Source of the DNA: Salegentibacter mishustinae
GTDB lineage: Bacteria; Bacteroidota; Bacteroidia; Flavobacteriales; Flavobacteriaceae
Length of the DNA stretch: 64,000 bases
Assembly: GCF_002900095.1 (NCBI RefSeq)
Contig: NZ_LLKN01000002.1
Location: 1,054,001 to 1,118,000 of the forward strand
Direction: 5' to 3'
The position numbers and the translations under genes were made by a program. The notes under the pieces are model-generated. The model had not been told where the DNA came from. It searched no databases and saw only the letters and a list, made by a program, of their open reading frames with translations. Positions 34,409 through 41,800 of this stretch are shown one piece after another (position 1 is the first letter of the stretch; each line of letters starts with the position of its first letter).

Positions 34409-34535
34409 TAACGGTTACGTATATTCGTCAGTTGTGGTAGTGAAGATACGAATTTGTCCGTTTTAGTTTTTTAATTCTTGGTTTCTATAAATTCTCTTTT
34501 TAGCTGAATGGCCGCAATTGCGAATATGCGATGTT
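34409..34535 (-). repeat. attC site (family H)
   Basis: TAACGGTTACGTATATTCG pairs with CGAATATGCGATGTT; inner arms CAGTTGTGG and CCGCAATTG. Shared with 38086. attC of the 34547-35227 cassette. Confidence 0.88.
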
Positions 34536-34546
34536 GTGCTGCGTTG

Positions 34547-35227
34547 CTATATTCTAAATTTTTCTAGCAATTTTGAATTCTTTTTTCTTTGATACCAATC
34601 ATTAAAAACTAATTCTAATTTTTTTACTTCGAAACTTTCAAAATCATAGTTTTTATATTTTTCGATGATTTCTAAAAACTTATTTTTATTTTGAAGTTTT
34701 CTTCTAAATCTTAAAACTGTTGAATGCGCTGTTTGTAAAGAATATCTTTTATCTATTGATTGCTCCAGGTCTGAATTTTTAAATTTTGTTCTTAAGTTAT
34801 TCCTCAGATCATTTAAAATATCATTTTGTGGAAAACCTTGAATCATTATTCCTGAATCGGAAGCTGTAATTCCTTTAAATTTTATTTCGAATCTGTCAAT
34901 TTCACTCAAACTTTCTTTAATCAAATCGATATAATCGGGAAGTGAAATTTGATCTAATCGGAAACCTTCATAACACGAAATAATTGACATTACTGTGATA
35001 TGAATATCTGAATTTGGATAATAATATTGCGAAGGATCAATTTGTTTTAATTCATCCAAAAATAGCTGAATTCTGTTTTTTACATTTTCGGGAGGTCTTA
35101 TCAATAAAGTTATTCCGAATCTTCTATCAGCTGGAGAATCAATTAATAAATCAGTTCGATAATCTCCATTTTCGATATTTATGATTGAACTTTCATAAAG
35201 TTTTTTATAGTGTTCAGTCAGATTCAT
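34547..35227 (-). CDS. 2H phosphoesterase-like protein
   Basis: 226 residues from the ATG at 35227. Two HxT/S motifs, SDIHITVMS (about residue 80) and TAHSTVLRF (about residue 180), are spaced about 100 residues apart as in the 2H superfamily (2'-5' RNA ligase, CPDase). Members open cyclic phosphates of RNA or cyclic nucleotides. In the midst of defence-like cassettes a role in removing signalling nucleotides or in RNA repair is possible but unproven. Ends match except one base (GTTGTGCTGC and GCTGCACAAC). Confidence 0.78.
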   Translation of the reverse strand: MNLTEHYKKLYESSIINIENGDYRTDLLIDSPADRRFGITLLIRPPENVKNRIQLFLDELKQIDPSQYYYPNSDIHITVMSIISCYEGFRLDQISLPDYIDLIKESLSEIDRFEIKFKGITASDSGIMIQGFPQNDILNDLRNNLRTKFKNSDLEQSIDKRYSLQTAHSTVLRFRRKLQNKNKFLEIIEKYKNYDFESFEVKKLELVFNDWYQRKKNSKLLEKFRI

Positions 35228-35263
35228 TTTTCTTTTTTCCTCGATTTTCAAAGCAATGCTGCA

Positions 35264-35389
35264 CAACGGTCTCGATTATCGCAAGTTGGCGGAGTAGGGA
35301 CCGCGGCGTTGTCGGCTTAGACCTAGTTTGTGGGTGAATTTAATTATTTTCTTTTTAACGGTGCCGGCTATTTGCGATGAATCGTTGTT
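35264..35389 (-). repeat. attC site (family A)
   Basis: CAACGGTCTCGATTATCGC and GCGATGAATCGTTGTT outer arms; GTTGGCGGAGTAGGG interior. attC of the 35413-36588 cassette. Confidence 0.9.
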
Positions 35390-35412
35390 GGGTGTAGTCT
35401 AATAACCAAATC

Positions 35413-36588
35413 TTAAGAATTTCTATTTTTCCATAGAATACAATCCTTCACCAAGACTTTTAAAAATTGGTTTATTAATGGTGTTTGTTGAATAACCCCA
35501 TCTGAACCATTGACACTTAGAAGAGGTAAGGAGGATCCATTATAATTTCTACTAGATAATAAATCTCCATTATGAACAAATCTGGACCTTATTGAATAGT
35601 ATTTGTTTATTAGTTTAACGGCTTCTTGATTACCTGTTGCATCCGACACTAATTTTTTAACTCTTTTAGCTATTGAAAATTTTTGTTGACCACAATTATT
35701 ACATCTTTCAGGCTCAATATCCTCTATAGATATAATTTCCAATGCAGTCATATACTTTATACTCGCATATTCTAAAGCACTGAAGTCTAAGTCAAAATCT
35801 GTATAAGAAATTTCTTCAAAAAATAACCCTTGACGAAAGGCTTTAATACTTTTGTCTAGATTTGAATTGGGGTTGTCATAATCTATATTTTTATTTAGGA
35901 ACTCATCTATTAAAACACCAAATTCTTTTGATACTTCTAGCTCTCTTATCTTATCGTTAGAGTTTATACTTGATGTTTCTTCTCCAGAATCAATATTTAC
36001 TAAAGTAAACTCTTCTTCGTTACTTTCTCTCAATTGAGCTATTCCGGAATTTTTAAAGGTTATAAATTCGAGAGTGTCCATTGATAAATAGGATATAATA
36101 ATATCACAATTACTCATACCAAAAGTGGCATAGTCAGTTTTATCGTAAGCTTTAATTTTAAACCTCAATTCATTCTTTTCAATAGTAAAATTTTCACCTT
36201 CAAATTTTTTAAACGAAATTTTTTCATCAAGCGAATATTTTAGAACTATATCCTTCTTATATTCATTAAAACTTAAAGCTTCATCAACAGATTTATCAAA
36301 TTTTTTTTCGAATTCTGTTTGATTTTTCAATGCGTTATTTTCCCAAATCAGCTCTGCTATACAACCCTTTTTAGAATAAGTACATGAAATTGAAGTGGGG
36401 GTGGACTTATGAGAAATAGCACCTAAATCAATAAATCCTAAAAAAATTGTTTGTGCTTCTCCAATTTTGACCGGATTGAAGTTCCAAGCTAATTTGTCAA
36501 AATTTGATCGTAGCCGATACCATAAACATCTTAAAAATTCGTTTGTTTCAAGATTAGTTGGTTTTGAAACGTCGTATCTCTTTTGCAT
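35413..36588 (-). CDS. large HEPN-like cassette protein, candidate defence ribonuclease
   Basis: 391 residues. The C-terminal third has a CNNC zinc-like pair (about residue 298) and a helical region with IRSRFVHNGDLLSS (about residue 335), which fits the HEPN Rx4-6H ribonuclease motif as in ApeA-type proteins. The N-terminal part (residues 1-240) has no recognised domain and could be a sensor. ApeA-like proteins abort phage infection; this assignment is an inference. Ends are exactly complementary (GTTGGGTGTA and TACACCCAAC). Confidence 0.7.
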   Translation of the reverse strand: MQKRYDVSKPTNLETNEFLRCLWYRLRSNFDKLAWNFNPVKIGEAQTIFLGFIDLGAISHKSTPTSISCTYSKKGCIAELIWENNALKNQTEFEKKFDKSVDEALSFNEYKKDIVLKYSLDEKISFKKFEGENFTIEKNELRFKIKAYDKTDYATFGMSNCDIIISYLSMDTLEFITFKNSGIAQLRESNEEEFTLVNIDSGEETSSINSNDKIRELEVSKEFGVLIDEFLNKNIDYDNPNSNLDKSIKAFRQGLFFEEISYTDFDLDFSALEYASIKYMTALEIISIEDIEPERCNNCGQQKFSIAKRVKKLVSDATGNQEAVKLINKYYSIRSRFVHNGDLLSSRNYNGSSLPLLSVNGSDGVIQQTPLINQFLKVLVKDCILWKNRNS

Positions 36589-36613
36589 TAAAAATTCTGT
36601 ATTAGATTACACC

Positions 36614-36737
36614 CAACGGTTACGGTTATGGACAAGTAGCGGGAATAGGGACGCGAAATTGTCGGCTTAACCTTTTGTTTATTGGTTTTCTAAATTACAC
36701 TTTTTCGGCAAAACCCGCTATTTGCTATAACCGATGT
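36614..36737 (-). repeat. attC site (family A variant)
   Basis: CAACGGTTACGGTTATGGAC on the left and TTTGCTATAACCGATGTT on the right; interior AAGTAGCGGGAATAGGG like 27571. attC of the 36751-37401 cassette. Confidence 0.9.
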
Positions 36738-36750
36738 TGTATGCTGGCCT

Positions 36751-37401
36751 TTAAGTCCTGATTATTTTCTTTACTTCTTCTTTTGTAAATATGTCAAAGT
36801 CAGATTTAAAACTCTCATAGTATAAGTCTCTAATTTTTAAATATTTAAATGAATTTTTGATTGAAGTAGGTTTTTCGTAGAGTATTTGAAATTGCCAATT
36901 TGTATTATCATAATGAAGATTTATTTCTCTGAAAATTTCTTGTAATGATGTCAATACTTCCCAAAAATCTTTGAGAGTAATGTTATATTTTATTTCTGAT
37001 TTTTTTCTGTCAGTGTGAGCAAAAACTTTATTTCTTAAAAGACTTATATCGTTAAAGTGTTTACTGGTTTTGAGAAATTTAGTTTTTAATATTTCTAATG
37101 ATGAATGAGTGGGAGTTTTGTGCCAGTCAATTTTGTTAAGGTTTGATTGACTAAAATTTATAAGGTTTAAAATATTAAAATGTTCTTTTTTATCAATCAA
37201 TTTATGGCAGTCAATTACGAACAATTTAGTGTAGTTTAAATATAGTCGATAGAAAAAACTCGACTTCTTTATCATTCTTTCAAAATATTCTTCTTCTGGA
37301 TTATGAATAGAACGGATATCCTGCTTTAAACATTCTAATTCTAAAAGAATTTCTCTTATTTCAGACAGTTTATGTTTTAAAATTTCCGAATTTTCTTTCA
37401 T
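36751..37401 (-). CDS. AbiU2/HEPN-like cassette protein
   Basis: 216 residues, helical throughout. ISLLRNKVFAHTDRKKSE near residue 125 fits the RNKxxAHxD signature of AbiU2-type HEPN proteins. The helix before it carries conserved-looking YRLYLNYTKLFVIDCHKLID. AbiU2 is linked to abortive infection in lactococci. No antitoxin-like partner is in the cassette. Ends match (GTTGTATGC and GCATACAAC). Confidence 0.72.
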   Translation of the reverse strand: MKENSEILKHKLSEIREILLELECLKQDIRSIHNPEEEYFERMIKKSSFFYRLYLNYTKLFVIDCHKLIDKKEHFNILNLINFSQSNLNKIDWHKTPTHSSLEILKTKFLKTSKHFNDISLLRNKVFAHTDRKKSEIKYNITLKDFWEVLTSLQEIFREINLHYDNTNWQFQILYEKPTSIKNSFKYLKIRDLYYESFKSDFDIFTKEEVKKIIRT

Positions 37402-37435
37402 CTATCTTTTTGTGAGGCTTGCATACAACGGTCTC

Positions 37436-37551
37436 GATTATCGCAAGTTGGCGGAGTAGGGAACGCGGCGTCGTCGGCTTAGACCTGGTTTGTTGGTTAA
37501 TTTAATTATTTTCTTTCTAACGGTGCCGTCTATTTGCGATGAATCGTTGTT
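37436..37551 (-). repeat. attC site (family A)
   Basis: CAACGGTCTCGATTATCGC and GCGATGAATCGTTGTT; interior GTTGGCGGAGTAGGGAACG. attC of the 37561-38013 cassette. Confidence 0.9.
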
Positions 37552-37560
37552 GTTGCGCGT

Positions 37561-38013
37561 TTAGCATTTAATATTCTTCTTAAATTTTTTGAATAGGAGT
37601 TTTTCTTGAATTCGCAGAACGAGCCAAAACCATAATAATATTACCGGAAAAATTATTATGCTCCAAAATGGAATTTTCGTGTCATTTATTATTTGAGCAA
37701 AAATTACAATTGAAAATAAAATAAGTACGAAGTATAATTCAAATCTGATTTTAGTACTTAATATTAATCTTGTTGAATTGTTATCAATTTTCTCAATTTT
37801 TCCAAATCCTCTTATTCCCTCCATTATTTTTGGAAAGCCCTGCATATATAGAGTTCCAATTGAAAATCTCGAATAAAATTTGAATGATGATAAGTTTGAC
37901 CATTTAATTCGAAACTTTTTCTCATTATTCTGAATCTTTTTAATCAGATTTTCTTTAGAATCTGGAAAAATTATTTCCTCATTAAGTGTTATAAAATCTA
38001 TTAGGTTTTTCAA
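37561..38013 (-). CDS. membrane protein, unknown function
   Basis: 150 residues. Two C-terminal membrane segments (FELYFVLILFSIVIFAQII and FWSIIIFPVILLWFWLVL) follow an N-terminal soluble part. The only start is TTG, since a stop lies four codons upstream in frame. The cassette ends nearly match (GTTGTTGCGC and GCGCTACAAC). Confidence 0.75.
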   Translation of the reverse strand: MKNLIDFITLNEEIIFPDSKENLIKKIQNNEKKFRIKWSNLSSFKFYSRFSIGTLYMQGFPKIMEGIRGFGKIEKIDNNSTRLILSTKIRFELYFVLILFSIVIFAQIINDTKIPFWSIIIFPVILLWFWLVLRIQEKLLFKKFKKNIKC

Positions 38014-38085
38014 TTTTAGTTCTTCTTAATTGTTTAGGATTTAACTTTAAACTTTCTATTTAGTTGGAACATAGTGAATGCGCTA

Positions 38086-38210
38086 CAACGGTCTCGTATA
38101 TTCGTCAGTTGTGGTAGTGAAGATACGGATTTGTCCGATTTATTATTTTTTTCTTGATTTCTATAAACTTTCTTTTAGCATAATGGCCACAATTGCGAAT
38201 ATGCGTTGTT
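38086..38210 (-). repeat. attC site (family H)
   Basis: CAACGGTCTCGTATATTCG and CGAATATGCGTTGTT; inner CAGTTGTGG and CCACAATTG. attC of the 38224-38931 cassette. Confidence 0.9.
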
Positions 38211-38223
38211 GTACACTGTTTTA

Positions 38224-38931
38224 TTAAAATGATTTTGTTTTTACCCAATCTTGCATATCATTAATAAAAAGATCAAGTATTTCTTCATAATTGTCATCTG
38301 GATCACTTATGTCATATGTCTCCCAGTCATTCCAAAACTCACTTAATATACGATATAGTGATTTATCTATTTTGATTAATCGTCTATGAAATTTTTCATA
38401 ATTGTGTAACTTGTTATTACATGATTTTATAGCAATATAATTTGCTACATAATGTTCTATTCCCTCATAAGTATAGATTCCATTAATTTTAAAATTATTT
38501 TCTATTAATTCAATTTTTTGATTACTACTTTTCTTTTGGTTATGGTCAGTCAAAAATTCGTGATTTTTAAATCCTAAGTTTATAAATAATGGAAGTATAA
38601 TAATATGCTCCAAGCAATTTCCAATGTGATCAACAAGTTCCTTATTGAAAATGATATTCAAATCTTCATTGTCGTAGTTATCTATTATTAAATTTAAATC
38701 CTTAGCTACATTAAGATCTTTACTTCTTAAATATGCGTGAAGTAATTCATGTGTAAATGGAGCAGAATTAATGTTCTTCTCATCTATATAAATAGTAATT
38801 GAATCTTCTGTTGTATTTATTCCGTAATTTGGTTCAAAGCTACTATCAAATTCAATATTTAAATTTTTATCAACTTCTTCCCAAATACTTCTATTTCTAT
38901 CATCTATTAAAGAAGTATATTTTTCTAGCAT
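38224..38931 (-). CDS. HELLH-motif putative metalloprotease
   Basis: 235 residues, no leader, so cytoplasmic. FTHELLHAYLRS at about residue 60 carries an HExxH zinc-protease motif. A possible third ligand could be in one of the later helices (GNCLEHIIILPLF, EGIEHYVANYIAI), which I cannot confirm. Single-gene cassette; a role in defence or proteolysis of a toxin partner is open. Ends are exactly complementary (GTTGTACACT and AGTGTACAAC). Confidence 0.72.
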   Translation of the reverse strand: MLEKYTSLIDDRNRSIWEEVDKNLNIEFDSSFEPNYGINTTEDSITIYIDEKNINSAPFTHELLHAYLRSKDLNVAKDLNLIIDNYDNEDLNIIFNKELVDHIGNCLEHIIILPLFINLGFKNHEFLTDHNQKKSSNQKIELIENNFKINGIYTYEGIEHYVANYIAIKSCNNKLHNYEKFHRRLIKIDKSLYRILSEFWNDWETYDISDPDDNYEEILDLFINDMQDWVKTKSF

Positions 38932-38955
38932 TGGATTTTCTTATAAAATAGTGTA

Positions 38956-39080
38956 CAACGGTTACGGTTATCGCAAGTTGCGGGAGTAGGGACGCGGACT
39001 TGTCGGATTAACTTTTTTCTTTCCTGGTTTCTAAAATTACACTTTTTCGCAATACCCGTTATTTGCGATGAACCGATGTT
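38956..39080 (-). repeat. attC site (family A)
   Basis: CAACGGTTACGGTTATCGC and GCGATGAACCGATGTT; interior GCGGGAGTAGGGACGCGG. attC of the Abi_C cassette. Confidence 0.9.
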
Positions 39081-39091
39081 GTAGCCAGTTT

Positions 39092-39997
39092 TTATTGTCT
39101 TAGCTCGTGGGTCTCTAATAAATAAATGGCAAGTGTTGAAGCAGCACCTACAGCCAATTTAGCGTGCCTTGGTTGTAAACCTTTAAATCTACCATCCTTT
39201 CCGTGACCACTGCCATATTCATTTCTTATTTCTCCTATTCCTTGTACAACTGAGGATAAACTACCTAATATTTGTTTTATTGATTTCGCCGCTTTTACTT
39301 CATCTGAAATATCTTCAGGGGTTAATTTTAGAAGCTTAGTTGTCTCTTTCATTAATTTTGGAAGATCCCAACTCTTCTCATATTTTATTTTTCTCTCTTC
39401 AAAAATTGATTTACAACAAGTCTCAATTAATTCTTTGGCTAGCCCAATTGCTATATGTGGAGAATTTTCAATCGATGTTTCCATCAAATTGATTTGTTGG
39501 GTTACATACTCAGCGTTTAAAATTTTTCGAATATTTTCTGTTTTCCTTGCCAAGGATTCTTTTCCTGTGATTTTCATCCTACCGACGAAAATTGGTCTAC
39601 CAGAAATTTTGGTCTTTTCAACTAATTCAAAATTATCCTCCTGGAGATTATCATTAAATATTTGTAACAGTTTGCTTACCTCTGATTTATCAGCTCTTAC
39701 AATTGGATGTATCATTTCACACAAGAAATTTAAGAACCTTGAATCATCACATTTCATTAGATTGAATCTGTCATCGTAGAAAATCCAATTATCTTCCCAA
39801 TCATTGTTATGTATACGATGTTGCCAAATATCTCCAGCGGCATTCTCGAATCTACTATCGTAAGATTCCATTTCTTCTAAATTGTAAATTCTAGACAAGA
39901 AATCAATTTCTTCCAGCCTTCCTGACCACCAGAAATTTTCTACTTGAATGAAATCAAAAATATTTCTTCTTGTTATTTCTGAGATTTTTTTGGCCAA
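39092..39997 (-). CDS. abortive infection protein (Abi_C domain)
   Basis: 301 residues. The C-terminal half matches the Abi_C family: IAIGLAKELIETCCKSIFEE, ILGSLSSVVQGIGEIRNEYGSGHGKDGR, and RHAKLAVGAASTLAIYLLETH. RNEYGSGHG is the HEPN-like conserved segment. The N-terminal part (WWSGRLEEIDFLSRIYNLEEM...WQHRIHNNDWEDNW) is like AbiJ-type N-terminal domains. It starts with TTG right after the partner gene's stop. Probably kills or arrests infected cells, by family. Confidence 0.83.
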   Translation of the reverse strand: MAKKISEITRRNIFDFIQVENFWWSGRLEEIDFLSRIYNLEEMESYDSRFENAAGDIWQHRIHNNDWEDNWIFYDDRFNLMKCDDSRFLNFLCEMIHPIVRADKSEVSKLLQIFNDNLQEDNFELVEKTKISGRPIFVGRMKITGKESLARKTENIRKILNAEYVTQQINLMETSIENSPHIAIGLAKELIETCCKSIFEERKIKYEKSWDLPKLMKETTKLLKLTPEDISDEVKAAKSIKQILGSLSSVVQGIGEIRNEYGSGHGKDGRFKGLQPRHAKLAVGAASTLAIYLLETHELRQ

Positions 39998-39999
39998 AA

Positions 40000-40380
40000 T
40001 TAATCTTCTTTAAGGGCAATTTCTATGATTAGATAATCTCGATTTTGCCCAACAATTAGGTTGAAACCATCTTGATCACGATTAAATTCTTCTGGAATTT
40101 TTTCTAAGTCAATTAATTCTTTACCGTTTTCTTTTAAATACTCATTTAGGATTTGAATTACTTCACGCTTTATTCCGTCAGGAAAAAATAATTTTATGCT
40201 CTTCCAATTTTCTTTAGTATTTGCCCAATATTCGTATTTGCTTAAATAATGATTTTTGACTTCTTCTGATTGAATTTGTTTGAAGTCCTTATCAGTAGGA
40301 TAAAGAAATTCTAATTGAAAAATTTCTTGGTTAATTCCTAATCTTTCTGATAAGAATTTGGTCAGTGTAAAATAATCCAT
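40000..40380 (-). CDS. small partner protein of Abi_C gene
   Basis: 126 residues, acidic, no recognised domain (FFPDGIKREVIQILNEYLKEN...DGFNLIVGQNRDYLIIEIAL). It precedes the Abi_C gene by two bases, and both share one cassette, so they are probably expressed together. It might be a regulator or antidote; that is inference from position only. Cassette ends match (GTTGTAGCCA and TGGCTACAAC). Confidence 0.72.
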   Translation of the reverse strand: MDYFTLTKFLSERLGINQEIFQLEFLYPTDKDFKQIQSEEVKNHYLSKYEYWANTKENWKSIKLFFPDGIKREVIQILNEYLKENGKELIDLEKIPEEFNRDQDGFNLIVGQNRDYLIIEIALKED

Positions 40381-40413
40381 TTGGTTCTAAATATTTTCTT
40401 TAAAAATTGGCTA

Positions 40414-40542
40414 CAACGGTCTCGTATATCGACAAGTGGCGCGGATTTATGGATGCGTATTTGTCGGCTTAACGATTTTGTTTGTTTTGAAAACTAAATT
40501 AGTACTTTTCTAATAAACCCGCCATTTGCGATATACGTTGTT
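40414..40542 (-). repeat. attC site (family A variant)
   Basis: CAACGGTCTCGTATATCGAC and TTTGCGATATACGTTGTT; interior AAGTGGCGCGG. attC of the 40553-41338 cassette. Confidence 0.88.
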
Positions 40543-40552
40543 GGCGAGTCGT

Positions 40553-41338
40553 TTAATATCGAGAATCTTGAAATTGACTATAATTAATTGATCCTGTAAA
40601 TTTATTCGAGTAATTATCTCCTAATTTAATTCGCAATTCTGTTTCATAATTACCTTGATAAATAACTTTGGAACTAATGATAATATTTTCTGGAGGTAAA
40701 ACAAGAGAATTAATTCCATTGCCACACATGAAAGAATACATTTTTTCTATAGGTTTCCATTTATTTGTTGAGTCTTTAGCTTCAACTAAAATTGGTATAA
40801 ATCTATCATAACCTATATTAATTGTATCATTCTCTTGATTTTTTATAAATACTGGATAAGCTGAATAATATTCTTCATTCAAGTATTTGTCAATTACTAG
40901 TTGTTTAATAATTGTACTAGTATCTACTTCTAGATTAATCTTAGTTTCATTCCAAGATTTGAATTTTCTAGATTCTTCCCAACCATAATAAAATGGATAA
41001 ATAGGATTACTGCGGAATTTTTTATTGTAAGTGTTGAAAATTTTATCTAATTCTACTGTATCTATTTCTTGAACTTTTCCATTCTGAGGTGGAGGAGGTG
41101 GAGGAGGTGGATTGAAAGGAAAATCTACCAATTCGTAATTCAAATCTATTGTTTCCTTTAATTTTCCAATATATAGAATGCCGCTGCTCGATCTTGATAT
41201 TAAAGAATCAGATTTGATCTTTTTTACAGTTTTGATATTTGTGAGAACCGGAAATTCAGTAGTATCACCTTTATTAATATCAGATTCATCACAACTAATG
41301 AAAAGAATAAAAATCAGTAAAATTTGAAATATTTTCAT
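40553..41338 (-). CDS. lipoprotein with polyproline tract, unknown function
   Basis: 261 residues from the ATG at 41338. Lipobox: hydrophobic stretch then LFISCDESD, cysteine near residue 16. A run of eight prolines (about residue 78) is encoded by plus-strand GGAGGT repeats. The rest shows beta-strand patterns, with no family recognised. Ends match (GTTGGCGAG and CTCGCCAAC). Confidence 0.76.
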   Translation of the reverse strand: MKIFQILLIFILFISCDESDINKGDTTEFPVLTNIKTVKKIKSDSLISRSSSGILYIGKLKETIDLNYELVDFPFNPPPPPPPPQNGKVQEIDTVELDKIFNTYNKKFRSNPIYPFYYGWEESRKFKSWNETKINLEVDTSTIIKQLVIDKYLNEEYYSAYPVFIKNQENDTINIGYDRFIPILVEAKDSTNKWKPIEKMYSFMCGNGINSLVLPPENIIISSKVIYQGNYETELRIKLGDNYSNKFTGSINYSQFQDSRY

Positions 41339-41365
41339 CAAATTATTTTGTTATTAAATGCTCGC

Positions 41366-41491
41366 CAACGGTTACGGTTATCGCAAGTTGCGGGAGTAGG
41401 GACGCGGACTTGTCGGATTAACTATTTTCTTTCCTGGTTTCTAAAATTACACTTTTTCGGAAATACCCGTTATTTGCGATTAACCGATGTT
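41366..41491 (-). repeat. attC site (family A)
   Basis: CAACGGTTACGGTTATCGC and GCGATTAACCGATGTT; interior GCGGGAGTAGGGACGCGG. Nearly identical to 38956-39080. attC of the PHP-ATPase cassette. Confidence 0.9.
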
Positions 41492-41503
41492 GGCGGTAGT
41501 TTG

Positions 41504-41800
41504 TTACTGATATTTCTCTAGTTCTTCTTTGAAAATATTATCAGTTTCATCTTTAAATCTATTCTTATTGCTGAGAAAATTATGGAACTTTTCGTAAAGA
41601 TTTTTATAAATAATTTGGTGGGCTTTATTCCCTAAAGTTTCCTCATTATATTCATCCATATCAAATTCTTCTTCTGTTGCATAATCTAGCAATTTCATAA
41701 GATCATCTTTCTCAATTTTATCTAATTCTGTCCAATCCTCTGGAGAATTTTTATCTTTTAAAAAAAATCCTCTATTATCTTCAATCTTTAAGTATATCAT
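41504..41800 (-). CDS. small partner of PHP-ATPase
   Basis: 98 residues, acidic and helical (TELDKIEKDDLMKLLDYATEEEF, NKAHQIIYKNLYEKFHNFL). It overlaps the ATPase gene by 20 bases, which implies translational coupling. No family name is certain. The tight pairing suggests a functional unit with the ATPase. Confidence 0.75.
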   Translation of the reverse strand: MIYLKIEDNRGFFLKDKNSPEDWTELDKIEKDDLMKLLDYATEEEFDMDEYNEETLGNKAHQIIYKNLYEKFHNFLSNKNRFKDETDNIFKEELEKYQ

